NCBI RefSeq assembly: GCF_015709225.1 | Contig: NZ_JADNRS010000049.1 | Coordinates: 1 to 64,000, forward strand | DNA length: 64,000 nt | From: Acholeplasma laidlawii | GTDB lineage: Bacteria > Bacillota_I > Bacilli_A > Acholeplasmatales > Acholeplasmataceae | Reading direction: 5' to 3' | Shown here: one piece after another, positions 27,085 to 35,853 of the stretch | How positions within the stretch are numbered: position 1 is the first letter of the stretch | Layout of the letters: every line of letters begins with the position of its first letter | Notes under the pieces: generated by a model | The model's input: the letters and a program-made list of their open reading frames with translations, nothing else | Told to the model about the DNA's origin: nothing | Databases searched by the model: none | Translations under genes and position numbers: made by a program

Positions 27085-28323
27085 ATGGAAAAGGCAATTT
27101 TAATTCGCTTTGGTGATTTAGTACTAAAAGGTAAGAACAAACCTAAATTCATCGGCCAGATTAAAAAAAATATAAGAAGTAAGTTAAAAAACGTAAATGT
27201 AGAGTATACTTTCCAACATGATCGTATATATGTTCATTTTAATGAAGTAGATAGTGATGAAGTGATTAAACAACTAGGATATGTATCCGGTATACACTCA
27301 TTTAGTTACATCTACAAAACAACAAAAGATATTGAATCTATTGCACAGCTTGCAAAAGAAGTGATTCAAAAGGAAGTTAAGCTTCCTACAACATTTAAAA
27401 TAGAGACGAAGAGAACGGATAAAAACTATCCACTAAAATCTTTAGAAATCTCACAAAAAGTGGCATCACTCGTACTTCCATCATTTGACGGAATAAAAGT
27501 AGAAGTGAAAAACCCTGAAACAGTTTTAGATATTGAGCTTAGAAGCGAAGGTACTTATATCTATGTGGGTAAAATACCTGCACTCGGTGGTTTTCCAATA
27601 GGTTTAGGTGGTAAAGGTTTAGTGATGTTATCCGGTGGTATTGATTCTCCGGTGGCTGCACATCTTATGATGAAGCAAGGCATTGATGTGGAGTTATTCC
27701 ACTTTGAATCCACACCACTTACACCATTAGAATCTGTTCAAAAGGTTATAGAAATCGCTAAAAAATTAGCATACTATACACCATATAATAAGATTAAACT
27801 ACATCTTGTACCGTTTACTAAAATACATGAAGCGATACTAAGTTATGTAGCAGATCCGTATATTATTACGATCATGCGTCGTATGTTCTACAGATTAGGT
27901 GAAAGCTATGCTAATCAACATGGTTTAGATACCTTAATTAATGGTGAATCCGTTGGTCAGGTAGCAAGTCAAACCTTAAGTAGTATTAAAGTAATAGAGA
28001 ATGTTACATCAATACCTATTTTAAGACCAGTCATTACGTATGATAAAAATGACATCATAAACTTATCTAAAAAAATAGATACATATGATATATCTATTTT
28101 ACCGTTTAATGATTGCTGCTCAATTTATGTACCAAGAAACCCGGTTACTAAACCAACCATTGACCAAGCATTGAAAGAAGAATCTAGATTTGAGTTTAAA
28201 GAACTCTTAGAAGATGCACTTAAGAATGTTCAAACAATGATTATTACCCCTACCACTGATTTTGAAATCGCATTACACGGCTTTGATGTGAAAGATGCAT
28301 TAAGTTCATATACACAGGAGTAG
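27085..28323 (+). CDS. thiI: tRNA 4-thiouridine synthetase ThiI
   Basis: Adenylates tRNA U8 for 4-thiouridine formation, 412 residues. An N-terminal ferredoxin-like/THUMP region (about residues 1-165) precedes the PP-loop SGGIDSP at residues 183-189. The C-terminal segment FNDCCSIYVPRNPVTKPT is typical of Firmicutes ThiI. The rhodanese domain of the E. coli protein is absent, as in many Gram-positives, where a cysteine desulfurase donates sulfur directly. TATAAT lies at 27063-27068. It starts a run of four close genes (thiI, rRNA methyltransferase, TIM-barrel protein, GH20). Confidence 0.93.
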   Translation: MEKAILIRFGDLVLKGKNKPKFIGQIKKNIRSKLKNVNVEYTFQHDRIYVHFNEVDSDEVIKQLGYVSGIHSFSYIYKTTKDIESIAQLAKEVIQKEVKLPTTFKIETKRTDKNYPLKSLEISQKVASLVLPSFDGIKVEVKNPETVLDIELRSEGTYIYVGKIPALGGFPIGLGGKGLVMLSGGIDSPVAAHLMMKQGIDVELFHFESTPLTPLESVQKVIEIAKKLAYYTPYNKIKLHLVPFTKIHEAILSYVADPYIITIMRRMFYRLGESYANQHGLDTLINGESVGQVASQTLSSIKVIENVTSIPILRPVITYDKNDIINLSKKIDTYDISILPFNDCCSIYVPRNPVTKPTIDQALKEESRFEFKELLEDALKNVQTMIITPTTDFEIALHGFDVKDALSSYTQE

Positions 28324-28331
28324 TTTATTAC

Positions 28332-29036
28332 ATGATAGAATCTAAAGACAATAAGAAATTTAAATCTTGGATGAAGCTTAAAACTAAAAAATATAGAGAT
28401 CAAATGGATCAATATATAGTTTATGGCCAAACCTTTGTTGATTTAGCACTCAAAAAAGGTGTTGTAGAAGAAATTGTTACAACAAACCAAAATATTGATG
28501 GGACCTTAATTAGTGAAGGGCTCATGAAAGAACTGAAAGTGACTGAAACATCGTACGATGTTTTTGCAGTATGCAAAAAGATTTCAACACCTATTGTTTC
28601 AAACCAAATCTTAGTCTTAGATGATGTTCAAAATCCGGATAATGTCGGTGCTATTTTAAGAAGTGCACTCGCGTTTAATTTTATGCATGTGGTGTTTTCA
28701 AATCACACTGCAGACTTATATAATGACAAAACAATTCGTGCATCTGGTGGTGCACTTTTTGACTTATATATTGAAAGACTGGATATTCATGAATTCCTCA
28801 CGTTAAAAAAACAAGAAGGCTTTCAAATATTTGGTGCAGATGCACATAAATCAGAGTTAGAACCAGATAAAGAAAACCCATTTATTTTAGTATTAGGTAA
28901 TGAAGGTCAAGGCTTAAGAAGTAAGACCATTGAACTTTTAGATGGTAGATTAAATATTGAAACACATCATGTTGAAAGTTTAAATGTCACAGTTGCAGGT
29001 TCCATACTTATGTATGAATGGAGTAAGAAGAGATGA
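28332..29036 (+). CDS. SpoU/TrmH-family RNA 2'-O-methyltransferase
   Basis: A 234-residue SPOUT methyltransferase. An N-terminal substrate-binding domain (about residues 1-90) precedes the knotted catalytic domain: motif 1 DDVQNPDNVGAILRSA (about 97-112, catalytic N and R), motif 2 LVLGNEGQGL (about 186-195) and motif 3 LNVTVAGSILMYEW (about 216-229). It likely methylates ribose in 23S rRNA or tRNA. The exact target is unclear, so no symbol is given. It lies 8 bases after thiI, and its stop overlaps the next start (ATGA). Confidence 0.88.
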   Translation: MIESKDNKKFKSWMKLKTKKYRDQMDQYIVYGQTFVDLALKKGVVEEIVTTNQNIDGTLISEGLMKELKVTETSYDVFAVCKKISTPIVSNQILVLDDVQNPDNVGAILRSALAFNFMHVVFSNHTADLYNDKTIRASGGALFDLYIERLDIHEFLTLKKQEGFQIFGADAHKSELEPDKENPFILVLGNEGQGLRSKTIELLDGRLNIETHHVESLNVTVAGSILMYEWSKKR

Positions 29037-29929
29037 AAGCTATTCTATCCACATTCCTAGATTATAAACAAGCTAGTTTAGAAACTCAGATAGACTTGTT
29101 TAATAAACTAAATTTATCTCACTATATGTTAAGACGTATAGATGGTAAAGCAATTTATGAGATGACTTTAGATGAGCTAGATTTAATATACCCTCAATTT
29201 GAAAAGATACGTGTTTTAGCAGTAGATCCACTCTTACCATCTTTTCATATGGATCAAATGGATGGATTGGATCCTTATAATCAGTTACTAGAAGAAACTG
29301 TCACACGTGTTAAAAAGTTTAATGCTTCATACTATGTATATACCATTCCAGTATTTGATGAAACCATAAATGACTATAAACAAATCGTTGAAGTGGTTAC
29401 TGAACACATTAAAATCATTAGAAAACATAAACTCAAAGTGTTCATTAAGTTTAGTGATAAACACACACCTAAAATGTACAGATACATTTTGGATGCGCTT
29501 AGAAACAAACATGTTGAAATTATATTTGATTACACTTACCTTTATAAGATAAATGAAGCAGAAGTCACAGCATACCGTATCTTAAGAGATTATATTGGTA
29601 TGCTCATCATGGAAGATATCGATAAAACTGGAGCAGGTCGTGTGATTGGTAGTGGTGAACATATACCGGTTGCTCAGATTGCTAAAAGATTTATTAAAAA
29701 ATCATTTGAAGGTTACATCGTTTTAGATTCAAGTTTAGTAGAACTCCTAGGCACTACTAAAGAACAAGGTTGGTTCTCAAAACTTGTATCTAAAAAGACT
29801 AAACATGAATTAAAGATCTATAATGATTTCATAGAACGTTACACATCAACAGACACATATAGGGTTTTAGTTGTTCAAATGGCAGTACTCTCACTCATGT
29901 TTTTAAATAAAAAAATAGCACTAGGATAA
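29033..29929 (+). CDS. xylose-isomerase-like TIM-barrel protein
   Basis: A 298-residue protein with the alternating beta-alpha pattern of the sugar phosphate isomerase/epimerase (AP endonuclease 2-like) superfamily. Strand-like blocks include NASYYVYTIPVFDE, KLKVFIKFSD, HVEIIFDYTYLY and YIGMLIMEDID. The metal-ligand Glu/His set of true xylose isomerases is not clearly conserved, so activity is uncertain. It overlaps the methyltransferase by 4 bases and precedes a GH20 hexosaminidase by 14 bases. The latter pairing suggests amino-sugar catabolism. This is weakly supported. Confidence 0.6.
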   Translation: MKAILSTFLDYKQASLETQIDLFNKLNLSHYMLRRIDGKAIYEMTLDELDLIYPQFEKIRVLAVDPLLPSFHMDQMDGLDPYNQLLEETVTRVKKFNASYYVYTIPVFDETINDYKQIVEVVTEHIKIIRKHKLKVFIKFSDKHTPKMYRYILDALRNKHVEIIFDYTYLYKINEAEVTAYRILRDYIGMLIMEDIDKTGAGRVIGSGEHIPVAQIAKRFIKKSFEGYIVLDSSLVELLGTTKEQGWFSKLVSKKTKHELKIYNDFIERYTSTDTYRVLVVQMAVLSLMFLNKKIALG

Positions 29930-29943
29930 GGAAGGGAATAAAC

Positions 29944-31803
29944 ATGTTAAATATCAAAAAATTAGATTTAAAATACCAAAATGGATTTAGTCTTGTAGCA
30001 GAAAAATTAGGTATAGAGCTTGGTGATAATGGACTTGTGGTACATGTGGTTTTAGCACCACACTTAAGTTTAGAAAAAACATCAACACACTTAAATATTC
30101 AAATCAGCTCACACAATGAACTTTATGTAGCTTTAAGAGTATTTAAAGAAAACGAAGATAAAGCAACATTTAAAATAGATTATCCGAAAAAGATCAAGAA
30201 CTTAACGTTCATGTTAGATGCATCAAGAAATGCAGTTGCAACCACTGACACAGTGAAAGATTATTTATTAAACTTAGTCATCTTTGGTTATGATGCACTA
30301 CAACTTTATACAGAAGATACATTTGAAATGGAAGGCGAACCTTTCTTTGGCTATATGCGTGGTGCGTATACCAAAGTAGAACTTCAAGAAATTGAAGAGT
30401 TTGCTGAAGAGTTAGGTATGGAGTTAGTACCTTGTATCCAAACACTAGCTCATTTAAATGCCATTACAAGATATCGTCAATATGGTCATTTATTTGATAC
30501 CTTAGATATTTTATTAGTAGGTGAAGAAAAAACCTATGAGTTCATCGAAAAGATGATTCAAACAGTTGCAACGACCTTTAAATCTAAAAAGATCAACATT
30601 GGTATGGATGAGGCTTACATGTTAGGTCGTGGTAAATATCTAGATAAAAATGGTTATCAAAATAGATTTGAAATCATGGTAAAACATTTATCAAGAGTAC
30701 TAGATATCTGTAAAAAATACGGACTAGAACCTATGATGTGGTCAGATATGTTTTTTGCTCAAGGTTGGGGAGATTACTACAACAAGGAAAAACAAATTCC
30801 TCAATCAACCATTGATCAAGTACCTAAAGAAGTTAGTTTAGTTTATTGGGACTATTATCATACGGATGTAGATCATTATGAAAAAATGATTGAAAAACAC
30901 CAAGCATTTAACAACCCAATTTATTTTGCAGGTGGCGCATGGAAGTGGATTGGATTCACACCGGATAACCGTTTTAGTTTAGCAGCAAATAAAGCAAGTA
31001 TGATTGCTTGTGCAAATAAGGGTGTAGATAATGTTATTATCACCTCGTGGGGCGATAATGGAGCAGAAGCATCACCGTTTTCTATCCTGCCATCACTAGC
31101 TTATAACGGTGTATTAAAATATGGACACCAAGAGATAGATGATGCATTTAAACATACATTTAAAGTGGTTACTAAAGTTGATTTTGATGCCTTCATGCTA
31201 ATTGATAGTGCGAACCAACTAACCAATAACTTAGCACATAAATCAACAGCGAACAAGCACTTCTTGTATAATGATATTTTACTAGGACTACTAGATTCAT
31301 CTACAGAAGCACACTATCCAAAAATCTATACAAAACATATTAATAAGATGAAAAAACAAATGGATAACTATGGTGAATATAGATATATATTTGAAACCCA
31401 ATTTGCCCTACTAAAAGTATTAAAGAAAAAAGTATTACTAGGTGTTGAACTTAGAAGTGCATATCAACGAAAAGATAAAGATGGTTTATTAAAATCCTTA
31501 CGCGATTTAAAACAAACCAAAAAACTTATTGTAGCGTTTAAAGAATCCTTTATGAAACAATGGTATTTAGAAAATAAAGCATTTGGTTATGAAATTCAAG
31601 ATTTAAGAATTGGTGGTATTTTACAAAGAATAGATACAGCAATACTTAAATTAAACCAATATCTAAATGGTCAAATAACACGTATTGAAGAACTTGAAGT
31701 TGAAGTACTTGATTACTATGGTCATAAAGATGTGGTACAAAAATCACATAACATTGCAGAGTTTAGATATAAACCAGTTGTCTCTGTTGGTGTTACAGTT
31801 TAA
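29944..31803 (+). CDS. glycoside hydrolase family 20 beta-N-acetylhexosaminidase
   Basis: A 619-residue enzyme without signal peptide, so cytoplasmic. The family 20 catalytic core is visible: LDASRNAVATTDTVKDYL (about residues 91-108), QLYTEDTFEMEG, LVPCIQTLAHLNAITRY, and the catalytic Asp-Glu pair D222/E223 in IGMDEAYMLGRG. GH20 enzymes hydrolyse terminal GlcNAc or GalNAc by substrate-assisted catalysis, with the Asp-Glu pair as polariser and acid. Intracellular location suggests imported chito-oligosaccharides or glycan fragments. AAGGAAGGG precedes the ATG. The association with RNA-modification genes seems incidental. Confidence 0.82.
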   Translation: MLNIKKLDLKYQNGFSLVAEKLGIELGDNGLVVHVVLAPHLSLEKTSTHLNIQISSHNELYVALRVFKENEDKATFKIDYPKKIKNLTFMLDASRNAVATTDTVKDYLLNLVIFGYDALQLYTEDTFEMEGEPFFGYMRGAYTKVELQEIEEFAEELGMELVPCIQTLAHLNAITRYRQYGHLFDTLDILLVGEEKTYEFIEKMIQTVATTFKSKKINIGMDEAYMLGRGKYLDKNGYQNRFEIMVKHLSRVLDICKKYGLEPMMWSDMFFAQGWGDYYNKEKQIPQSTIDQVPKEVSLVYWDYYHTDVDHYEKMIEKHQAFNNPIYFAGGAWKWIGFTPDNRFSLAANKASMIACANKGVDNVIITSWGDNGAEASPFSILPSLAYNGVLKYGHQEIDDAFKHTFKVVTKVDFDAFMLIDSANQLTNNLAHKSTANKHFLYNDILLGLLDSSTEAHYPKIYTKHINKMKKQMDNYGEYRYIFETQFALLKVLKKKVLLGVELRSAYQRKDKDGLLKSLRDLKQTKKLIVAFKESFMKQWYLENKAFGYEIQDLRIGGILQRIDTAILKLNQYLNGQITRIEELEVEVLDYYGHKDVVQKSHNIAEFRYKPVVSVGVTV

Positions 31804-31826
31804 TTAGAAACGACTGATAAAATAAA

Positions 31827-31861
31827 AAGGCTTAGAACCCAACATATGAGTTCTAAGCCTT
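31827..31861 (-). terminator. terminator, mainly for def
   Basis: A 12-bp perfect stem (AAGGCTTAGAAC 31827-31838 with 31850-31861). The A-rich left flank makes a U-run for the minus strand; the plus side has a weaker T tract for the GH20 gene. Confidence 0.8.
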
Positions 31862-31865
31862 AAGT

Positions 31866-32453
31866 TTATTCAGCAATCGGTTCTGATTCATCATCAGATG
31901 TTTCAAATAATGGAAAAGCATTTGGTAGGTTAGGATATAATTTAGATGTAAACATAATACCATCTAAATGATCGTATTCGTGTTGGAAGACAATTGCAGG
32001 ATAACCTTCTAAGGTTAACTCAATTGGTTTTGCTGTTAAGCTTTCAAAATCAAGATGATAACCTCTAACCATAATACCGTAGTATCTTGGTGTTAAACCA
32101 CTTGTTGCACGGTCTACTGAAAGACATCCTTCTCCACCAGGTAGGTAGGTTTCCTCGTGAGTGTGACCAATAATTTCAGGATTGATCATGACGTAAGAAT
32201 AAAGTGTACCGTCCATATCTTCTACATGCATCGCAAACATTCTTTTTAATTCATTAATTTGTGGTGCTGCTAGTCCAACAGATGGGCGAAGGCGATGTTT
32301 TTTAACCATTGCATCATCTTGACTATTTTTCACATATTCTATTAGAGATTTACCTAAATCTATATCTTTTTGAGATAATGGTAATAGGACGGGTTTTGAT
32401 GGGGTAGTTAAACTAGGGTGTCCTTCCCTAATGATATGGTTCATTTTAATCAT
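31866..32453 (-). CDS. def: peptide deformylase
   Basis: Removes the N-formyl group from nascent proteins. All three motifs are present: GLAAPQI (about residues 64-70), EGCLSVD with the metal Cys, and HEYDHLDG with the metal His pair and catalytic Glu. It has 195 residues. AGAGGTGA precedes the ATG at 32453 by 6 bases. An in-frame ATG three codons in is less well placed. The gene is divergent from rsuA with 40 bases between starts. Confidence 0.95.
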   Translation of the reverse strand: MIKMNHIIREGHPSLTTPSKPVLLPLSQKDIDLGKSLIEYVKNSQDDAMVKKHRLRPSVGLAAPQINELKRMFAMHVEDMDGTLYSYVMINPEIIGHTHEETYLPGGEGCLSVDRATSGLTPRYYGIMVRGYHLDFESLTAKPIELTLEGYPAIVFQHEYDHLDGIMFTSKLYPNLPNAFPLFETSDDESEPIAE

Positions 32454-32496
32454 ATGTATTCACCTCTAAGACATATTATATCATAAGGAGATTATG

Positions 32497-33192
32497 ATGA
32501 GACTAGACAAATTCCTCTCTAACTTAAATTATGGGAGTAGAAAAGAAATTAAATTAATGGTTAAAAACGGGCTTGTTAAAGTAGGTAATTTAACCGTTAA
32601 ATCATCCGATGTTAAAATTGACCCAAATTATGATAAAATATTCGTTAATGGCACTGAAGTCATTTATAAAGAAAATGTCATACTTTCCTTTTATAAACCT
32701 ACAGGCTATTTATCAAGTCATAAAGCGGAAATATACCCTTCATTATTTGAACTGATCGGTGCACCTTATAATCAATATGATTTAAAGATTGCAGGTAGAC
32801 TAGATTATGATTCTGAAGGATTAATGATTCTTACAACAAGTGGTGATTTGGTTCACCAAATCACACACCCTAAGAAAAAAATCAGGAAAATATATGAAGC
32901 TAAACTAGATAAGAACTTTAATGAAGCATCCAAGTTAAAACTACTTCAAGGTGTTGAAATTATGGGTGAAGATAGCATACCTTATATCGGTACAGCACTT
33001 GATTTAAATTATAAGGAAGATGTTGCATATATAACTATTGATGAAGGTAAATTTCATCAAGTTAAAAAGATGTTTTTAGAAGTTGGTTTTCTAGTTACTA
33101 ATTTGAAAAGAATTCAAATTGCTGATCTGAAGCTTGATCTAGAACCGGGAACATATAAAGAAATCGAAAAAAATGATATATTTGGAAGGTAA
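32497..33192 (+). CDS. rsuA: 16S rRNA pseudouridine synthase, RsuA family
   Basis: A 231-residue pseudouridine synthase. The N-terminal S4 RNA-binding domain (MRLDKFLSNLNYGSRKEIK, then VKNGLVKVGN) precedes the catalytic domain with KIAGRLDYDSEGLMILTTSG, where the Asp of RLDYDSEG is the nucleophile. AAGGAG at 32485-32490 is 6 bases from the ATG at 32497 and 3 from the ATG at 32494, so 32497 is preferred. RluB-like specificity cannot be fully excluded, but length fits RsuA. Confidence 0.85.
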   Translation: MRLDKFLSNLNYGSRKEIKLMVKNGLVKVGNLTVKSSDVKIDPNYDKIFVNGTEVIYKENVILSFYKPTGYLSSHKAEIYPSLFELIGAPYNQYDLKIAGRLDYDSEGLMILTTSGDLVHQITHPKKKIRKIYEAKLDKNFNEASKLKLLQGVEIMGEDSIPYIGTALDLNYKEDVAYITIDEGKFHQVKKMFLEVGFLVTNLKRIQIADLKLDLEPGTYKEIEKNDIFGR

Positions 33193-33196
33193 TACT

Positions 33197-33427
33197 ATGG
33201 AAATAAAAAGATGTGCATATATAGTCGACTTTAAAGGTAAAGAAGTACCTAAAAGATTAAGTAAGATGGATGTGAATCTAACTTACATCTCTAAAAAATT
33301 TAATTACGCTATTGTATACCTTGATGAAGCTAAGGGTGAAAAACTTTTAGTCAATCATTTAAAGAATGTTAAAGGCTTTATGGGGGTATCTCCTTCACTA
33401 TTTTATGATGAAAATGCCAATATATAA
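33197..33427 (+). CDS. YlbG-like (DUF2129) small protein
   Basis: A 76-residue protein matching the YlbG/DUF2129 pattern of Firmicutes: YIVDFKGKEVPKRLSKMD, then LTYISKKFNYAIVYLDE, then VKGFMGVSPS (compare the YVSKRLKYAVLY and V-x-x-V-x-PS of Bacillus YlbG). Function is unknown. GGAAGG lies 8 bases before the ATG at 33197; an in-frame ATG at 33173 lies inside rsuA and is rejected. It is co-transcribed with rsuA. Confidence 0.7.
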   Translation: MEIKRCAYIVDFKGKEVPKRLSKMDVNLTYISKKFNYAIVYLDEAKGEKLLVNHLKNVKGFMGVSPSLFYDENANI

Positions 33428-33446
33428 CATTGTCAACCAAAACTAC

Positions 33447-33474
33447 TTGACAGATGTTATTATTGTGTTAAAAT
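33447..33474 (+). promoter_or_regulatory. promoter of the rpsP operon
   Basis: Consensus TTGACA (33447-33452) and TAAAAT (33469-33474) with 16-base spacing. Confidence 0.7.
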
Positions 33475-33511
33475 AGTATGGAATTAAATTTAGATATAAG
33501 GAGAAAATAAT

Positions 33512-33754
33512 ATGGCAGTTAAATTACGTTTACAACGTTTTGGTAATCACAAACGTCCATTCTACAGAATTGTAGCAGCTGATGCAAAAGCACCAAGAGA
33601 TGGAAAATTCTTAGAAATAGTTGGAACATATGAACCAATTAAAGGTGCTGTAGCAGTTGATAGCGAAAAAGTTCAAGCTTGGATGAGTAACGGTGCACAA
33701 CCTACAGATACAGTAAAGAGTTTATTCAAAAAGTTTAATGTTTTAAACAAATAA
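33512..33754 (+). CDS. rpsP: 30S ribosomal protein S16
   Basis: An 80-residue S16 with the invariant start [19 protein letters not shown] and [21 protein letters not shown] strong AAGGAG precedes the ATG. It is the first gene of the classical rpsP-khpA-rimM-trmD-rplS order of Firmicutes, which joins a ribosomal protein to 16S maturation and tRNA methylation. Confidence 0.97.
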   Translation: MAVKLRLQRFGNHKRPFYRIVAADAKAPRDGKFLEIVGTYEPIKGAVAVDSEKVQAWMSNGAQPTDTVKSLFKKFNVLNK

Positions 33755-33775
33755 TTATAAAAGGGGGTCAAACAT

Positions 33776-34024
33776 ATGGCAGTAGATTTTGCTAAATTAA
33801 TCAAACAAATAGTTACGCCATTAGTGGTTTCCCCAGATGATGTTTCTGTAAAAGTATTATCAGAAGATGATCAAATCGTTCATATACAACTACTTGTAAA
33901 TGAACAAGATTTAGGTCGTGTAATTGGTAAGGGTGGAAAGATTGCAACAGCAATCCGTACCATCGTTTATGCAGGTGCATCTAAAGTTGGTAAACGTGTC
34001 CATTTAGACATCGATACGTATTAA
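33776..34024 (+). CDS. khpA: KH-domain RNA-binding protein KhpA
   Basis: An 82-residue single KH-domain protein (YlqC family). The GxxG loop is in LGRVIGKGGKIATAIRTIV (about residues 46-64). KhpA with KhpB binds RNA and influences cell elongation and division in Gram-positives; the mollicute role is unknown. AGGGGG precedes the ATG. It lies between rpsP and rimM as in Bacillus. Confidence 0.92.
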   Translation: MAVDFAKLIKQIVTPLVVSPDDVSVKVLSEDDQIVHIQLLVNEQDLGRVIGKGGKIATAIRTIVYAGASKVGKRVHLDIDTY

Positions 34025-34027
34025 TCA

Positions 34028-34507
34028 ATGTTGTATTCTATTGGTAAAGTGGTGCAAACCCACGGCATCAAGGGTGAAGTTAAAATTAAACCCCATACAG
34101 ATTTTGATCGTTTTGTAAAAGATTTTGATGTTATCATTAAAGACACGAAATATAAAATTCAAACTGTTAGAGAGCAAAAGGATTTATTATTAGTCTCATT
34201 TGTAGGCTACCCAACTTTAACTGACGTGGAACACTTAAAACAACAAGAAATATATACGGATGAAGAGCCTCTTGATTTAGAATCAAATGCATTTCATCTG
34301 CCCAAATTAATTGGTCTTAAAGTATATGACCAACATAATTATTTGATTGGAACAGTCTTAGAATTGGTTGATGTACCACAAGGTTATCTCCTAAGAATTC
34401 TTAGAGATGATAACGGTAAAACAGTGCTTATACCGTTTATAGATAAATTCATTAAGTTAGTTGATGAAACATCTATTCACATTGAAACGATAGAAGGTTT
34501 AATATGA
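34028..34507 (+). CDS. rimM: 16S rRNA processing protein RimM
   Basis: A 159-residue factor for 30S maturation (head domain, binds S19). The N-terminal IGKVVQTHGIKGEVKIKPHTD motif (cited for THGIKGEVK) opens the beta-barrel domain, and the PRC-barrel C-terminal domain includes LVDVPQGYLLRI and VLIPFI. It starts 3 bases after khpA, and its stop overlaps trmD. Confidence 0.93.
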   Translation: MLYSIGKVVQTHGIKGEVKIKPHTDFDRFVKDFDVIIKDTKYKIQTVREQKDLLLVSFVGYPTLTDVEHLKQQEIYTDEEPLDLESNAFHLPKLIGLKVYDQHNYLIGTVLELVDVPQGYLLRILRDDNGKTVLIPFIDKFIKLVDETSIHIETIEGLI

Positions 34508-35235
34508 TTATTGATATTATTACAATCTTCCCAAACTTCTTTGATCAATTTTTAACAACATCTAAAATCAAGCATGCAATCGAAGATAAGCGTGTGGAAA
34601 TTAATATCCATGACTTAAGATTGTATACCGATTTAAAAGGTGGAAAAATTGATGACACACCTTATGGTGGTGGTGCGGGTATGTTAATGATCTATCCACC
34701 TTTTCATAAACTTATTAATAAATTAAAAACTAAAGATACGTATACAGTTTTATTATCACCACAAGGGAATGTCTTCAATCAACAAGTAGCAACCAAGTGG
34801 CGTGATGAAATTAAACACTTGATTTTAATTTGTGGGCATTATGAAGGTATTGATGATCGTATTCAAAACTTAATCGATGAAGAAATAAGTATTGGTGATT
34901 ATGTATTAACTGGCGGTGAGATACCTGCAATGGTCATTACAGACAGTATTACAAGGTTGATTCCTGGTGTGATTAATGAAGCATCTTATATGGAAGATAC
35001 CCATCAACAAGGGTTACTTAAATACCCACAATATACTAAACCTGATGAATATTTAGGCATGAGCGTACCGGATATATTAAAGTCTGGACATCATGAACAT
35101 ATTAGATTATGGCGCTTAGAGAAGAGTTTAGAGAAAACATATCTCAAAAGACCTGATTTATTAGTGAATAGAGATCTTACTAAGGAAGAAAGTAAGATAT
35201 TAAGTAAAATAAAAAAAAATCTTGAATCCCAATAG
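34504..35235 (+). CDS. trmD: tRNA (guanine-N1)-methyltransferase
   Basis: Methylates G37 of tRNAs, preventing frameshifting. SPOUT-fold motifs are present: YGGGAGMLM (about residues 57-65), LICGHYEGIDDRI (about 110-122) and GDYVLTGGEIPAMV (about 132-145). It has 243 residues. A run of nine A near the 3' end (35210 region) is in a normal Lys/Asn context and does not break the frame. The rplS promoter lies within its last codons. Confidence 0.96.
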   Translation: MIIDIITIFPNFFDQFLTTSKIKHAIEDKRVEINIHDLRLYTDLKGGKIDDTPYGGGAGMLMIYPPFHKLINKLKTKDTYTVLLSPQGNVFNQQVATKWRDEIKHLILICGHYEGIDDRIQNLIDEEISIGDYVLTGGEIPAMVITDSITRLIPGVINEASYMEDTHQQGLLKYPQYTKPDEYLGMSVPDILKSGHHEHIRLWRLEKSLEKTYLKRPDLLVNRDLTKEESKILSKIKKNLESQ

Positions 35236-35250
35236 GGTTTCATGTATAAT
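35222..35250 (+). promoter_or_regulatory. promoter of rplS
   Basis: TTGAAT (35222-35227) and TATAAT (35245-35250), exactly 17 bases apart, overlapping the end of trmD. It gives rplS extra transcription. Confidence 0.65.
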
Positions 35251-35255
35251 TTAAA

Positions 35256-35315
35256 AAGCACGCTGGTCCGCTGAGTTTTATCTACTCAAGAACAGACGTA
35301 GAATAAGGAGAATCG
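35256..35315 (+). promoter_or_regulatory. rplS leader RNA (L19-leader-like)
   Basis: The short leader contains CGCTGGTCCGCTGAG, a TGAGT/ACTCA hairpin and AGAACAGACGTAGAAT before the ribosome-binding site. This resembles the L19 autoregulatory leader of Firmicutes as I remember it. A covariance-model search would settle it. Confidence 0.5.
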
Positions 35316-35319
35316 TTAT

Positions 35320-35682
35320 ATGGCAAAACTAAAAGGTCAAGCGTTAATCGCTGAAATCACAAAAAAGCACTTAATTGAACGTCCAAGTTTTAATGCAGGA
35401 GACACTGTTGGTGTTTACGTTAAAATTAAAGAAGGCGCGAAAGAAAGAATCCAGTTATTTGAAGGTTTAGTAATTAAACGTCAAGGCGCTGGCATTGGTG
35501 AAACATTTACAGTACGTAAATTATCAAGCGGTATTGGTGTTGAAAGAACATTCCCAATACATGCACCTGCAGTAGACCGTATTGAAGTCATTCGTTACGG
35601 TGTCGTACGTAGAGCTAAATTAAATTACATCCGTACTTTAAGTAAAAAAGCTTCACGTATTAAAGAAAGAAAACAAAAGTAA
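35320..35682 (+). CDS. rplS: 50S ribosomal protein L19
   Basis: A 120-residue ribosomal protein at the 30S-50S interface. Family segments: [19 protein letters not shown], then [36 protein letters not shown] and [15 protein letters not shown] precedes the ATG. It is last in the rpsP-trmD cluster, with its own promoter and leader and a strong terminator. Confidence 0.97.
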   Translation: MAKLKGQALIAEITKKHLIERPSFNAGDTVGVYVKIKEGAKERIQLFEGLVIKRQGAGIGETFTVRKLSSGIGVERTFPIHAPAVDRIEVIRYGVVRRAKLNYIRTLSKKASRIKERKQK

Positions 35683-35694
35683 TTTGTTTATTGT

Positions 35695-35731
35695 AAAGCA
35701 CTCAAGTCTAATACTTGAGTGCTTTTCTTTT
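35695..35731 (+). terminator. terminator of rplS
   Basis: AAAGCACTCAAGT (35695-35707) pairs with ACTTGAGTGCTTT (35713-35725), then TCTTTTT. Confidence 0.92.
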
Positions 35732-35799
35732 TATAAATACAAATTTTATGTATAATATGTTCGGTTTATGAAAGTTTTTACATTTTGTTACATTACATA

Positions 35800-35828
35800 T
35801 TGTAAGTGCTTACAATTTATGATATAAT
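35800..35828 (+). promoter_or_regulatory. promoter of the ccpA-like gene
   Basis: TTGTAA (35800-35805) and TATAAT (35823-35828), 17-base spacing; the -35 lies inside the cre-like operator. Confidence 0.6.
35801..35814 (+). promoter_or_regulatory. cre-like operator over the -35 of the ccpA-like gene
   Basis: TGTAAGTGCTTACA: 6-base inverted arms around a TG centre, a LacI/CcpA-type operator. It covers the -35, consistent with autorepression. Confidence 0.6.
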
Positions 35829-35853
35829 TTCTAGTATTAAAGGAGTGATATCT

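Noticed and set aside
35205-35220. Run of nine A near the end of trmD as a frameshift site
   Set aside because: The frame continues normally to a usual C-terminus and stop; no alternative frame looks better.
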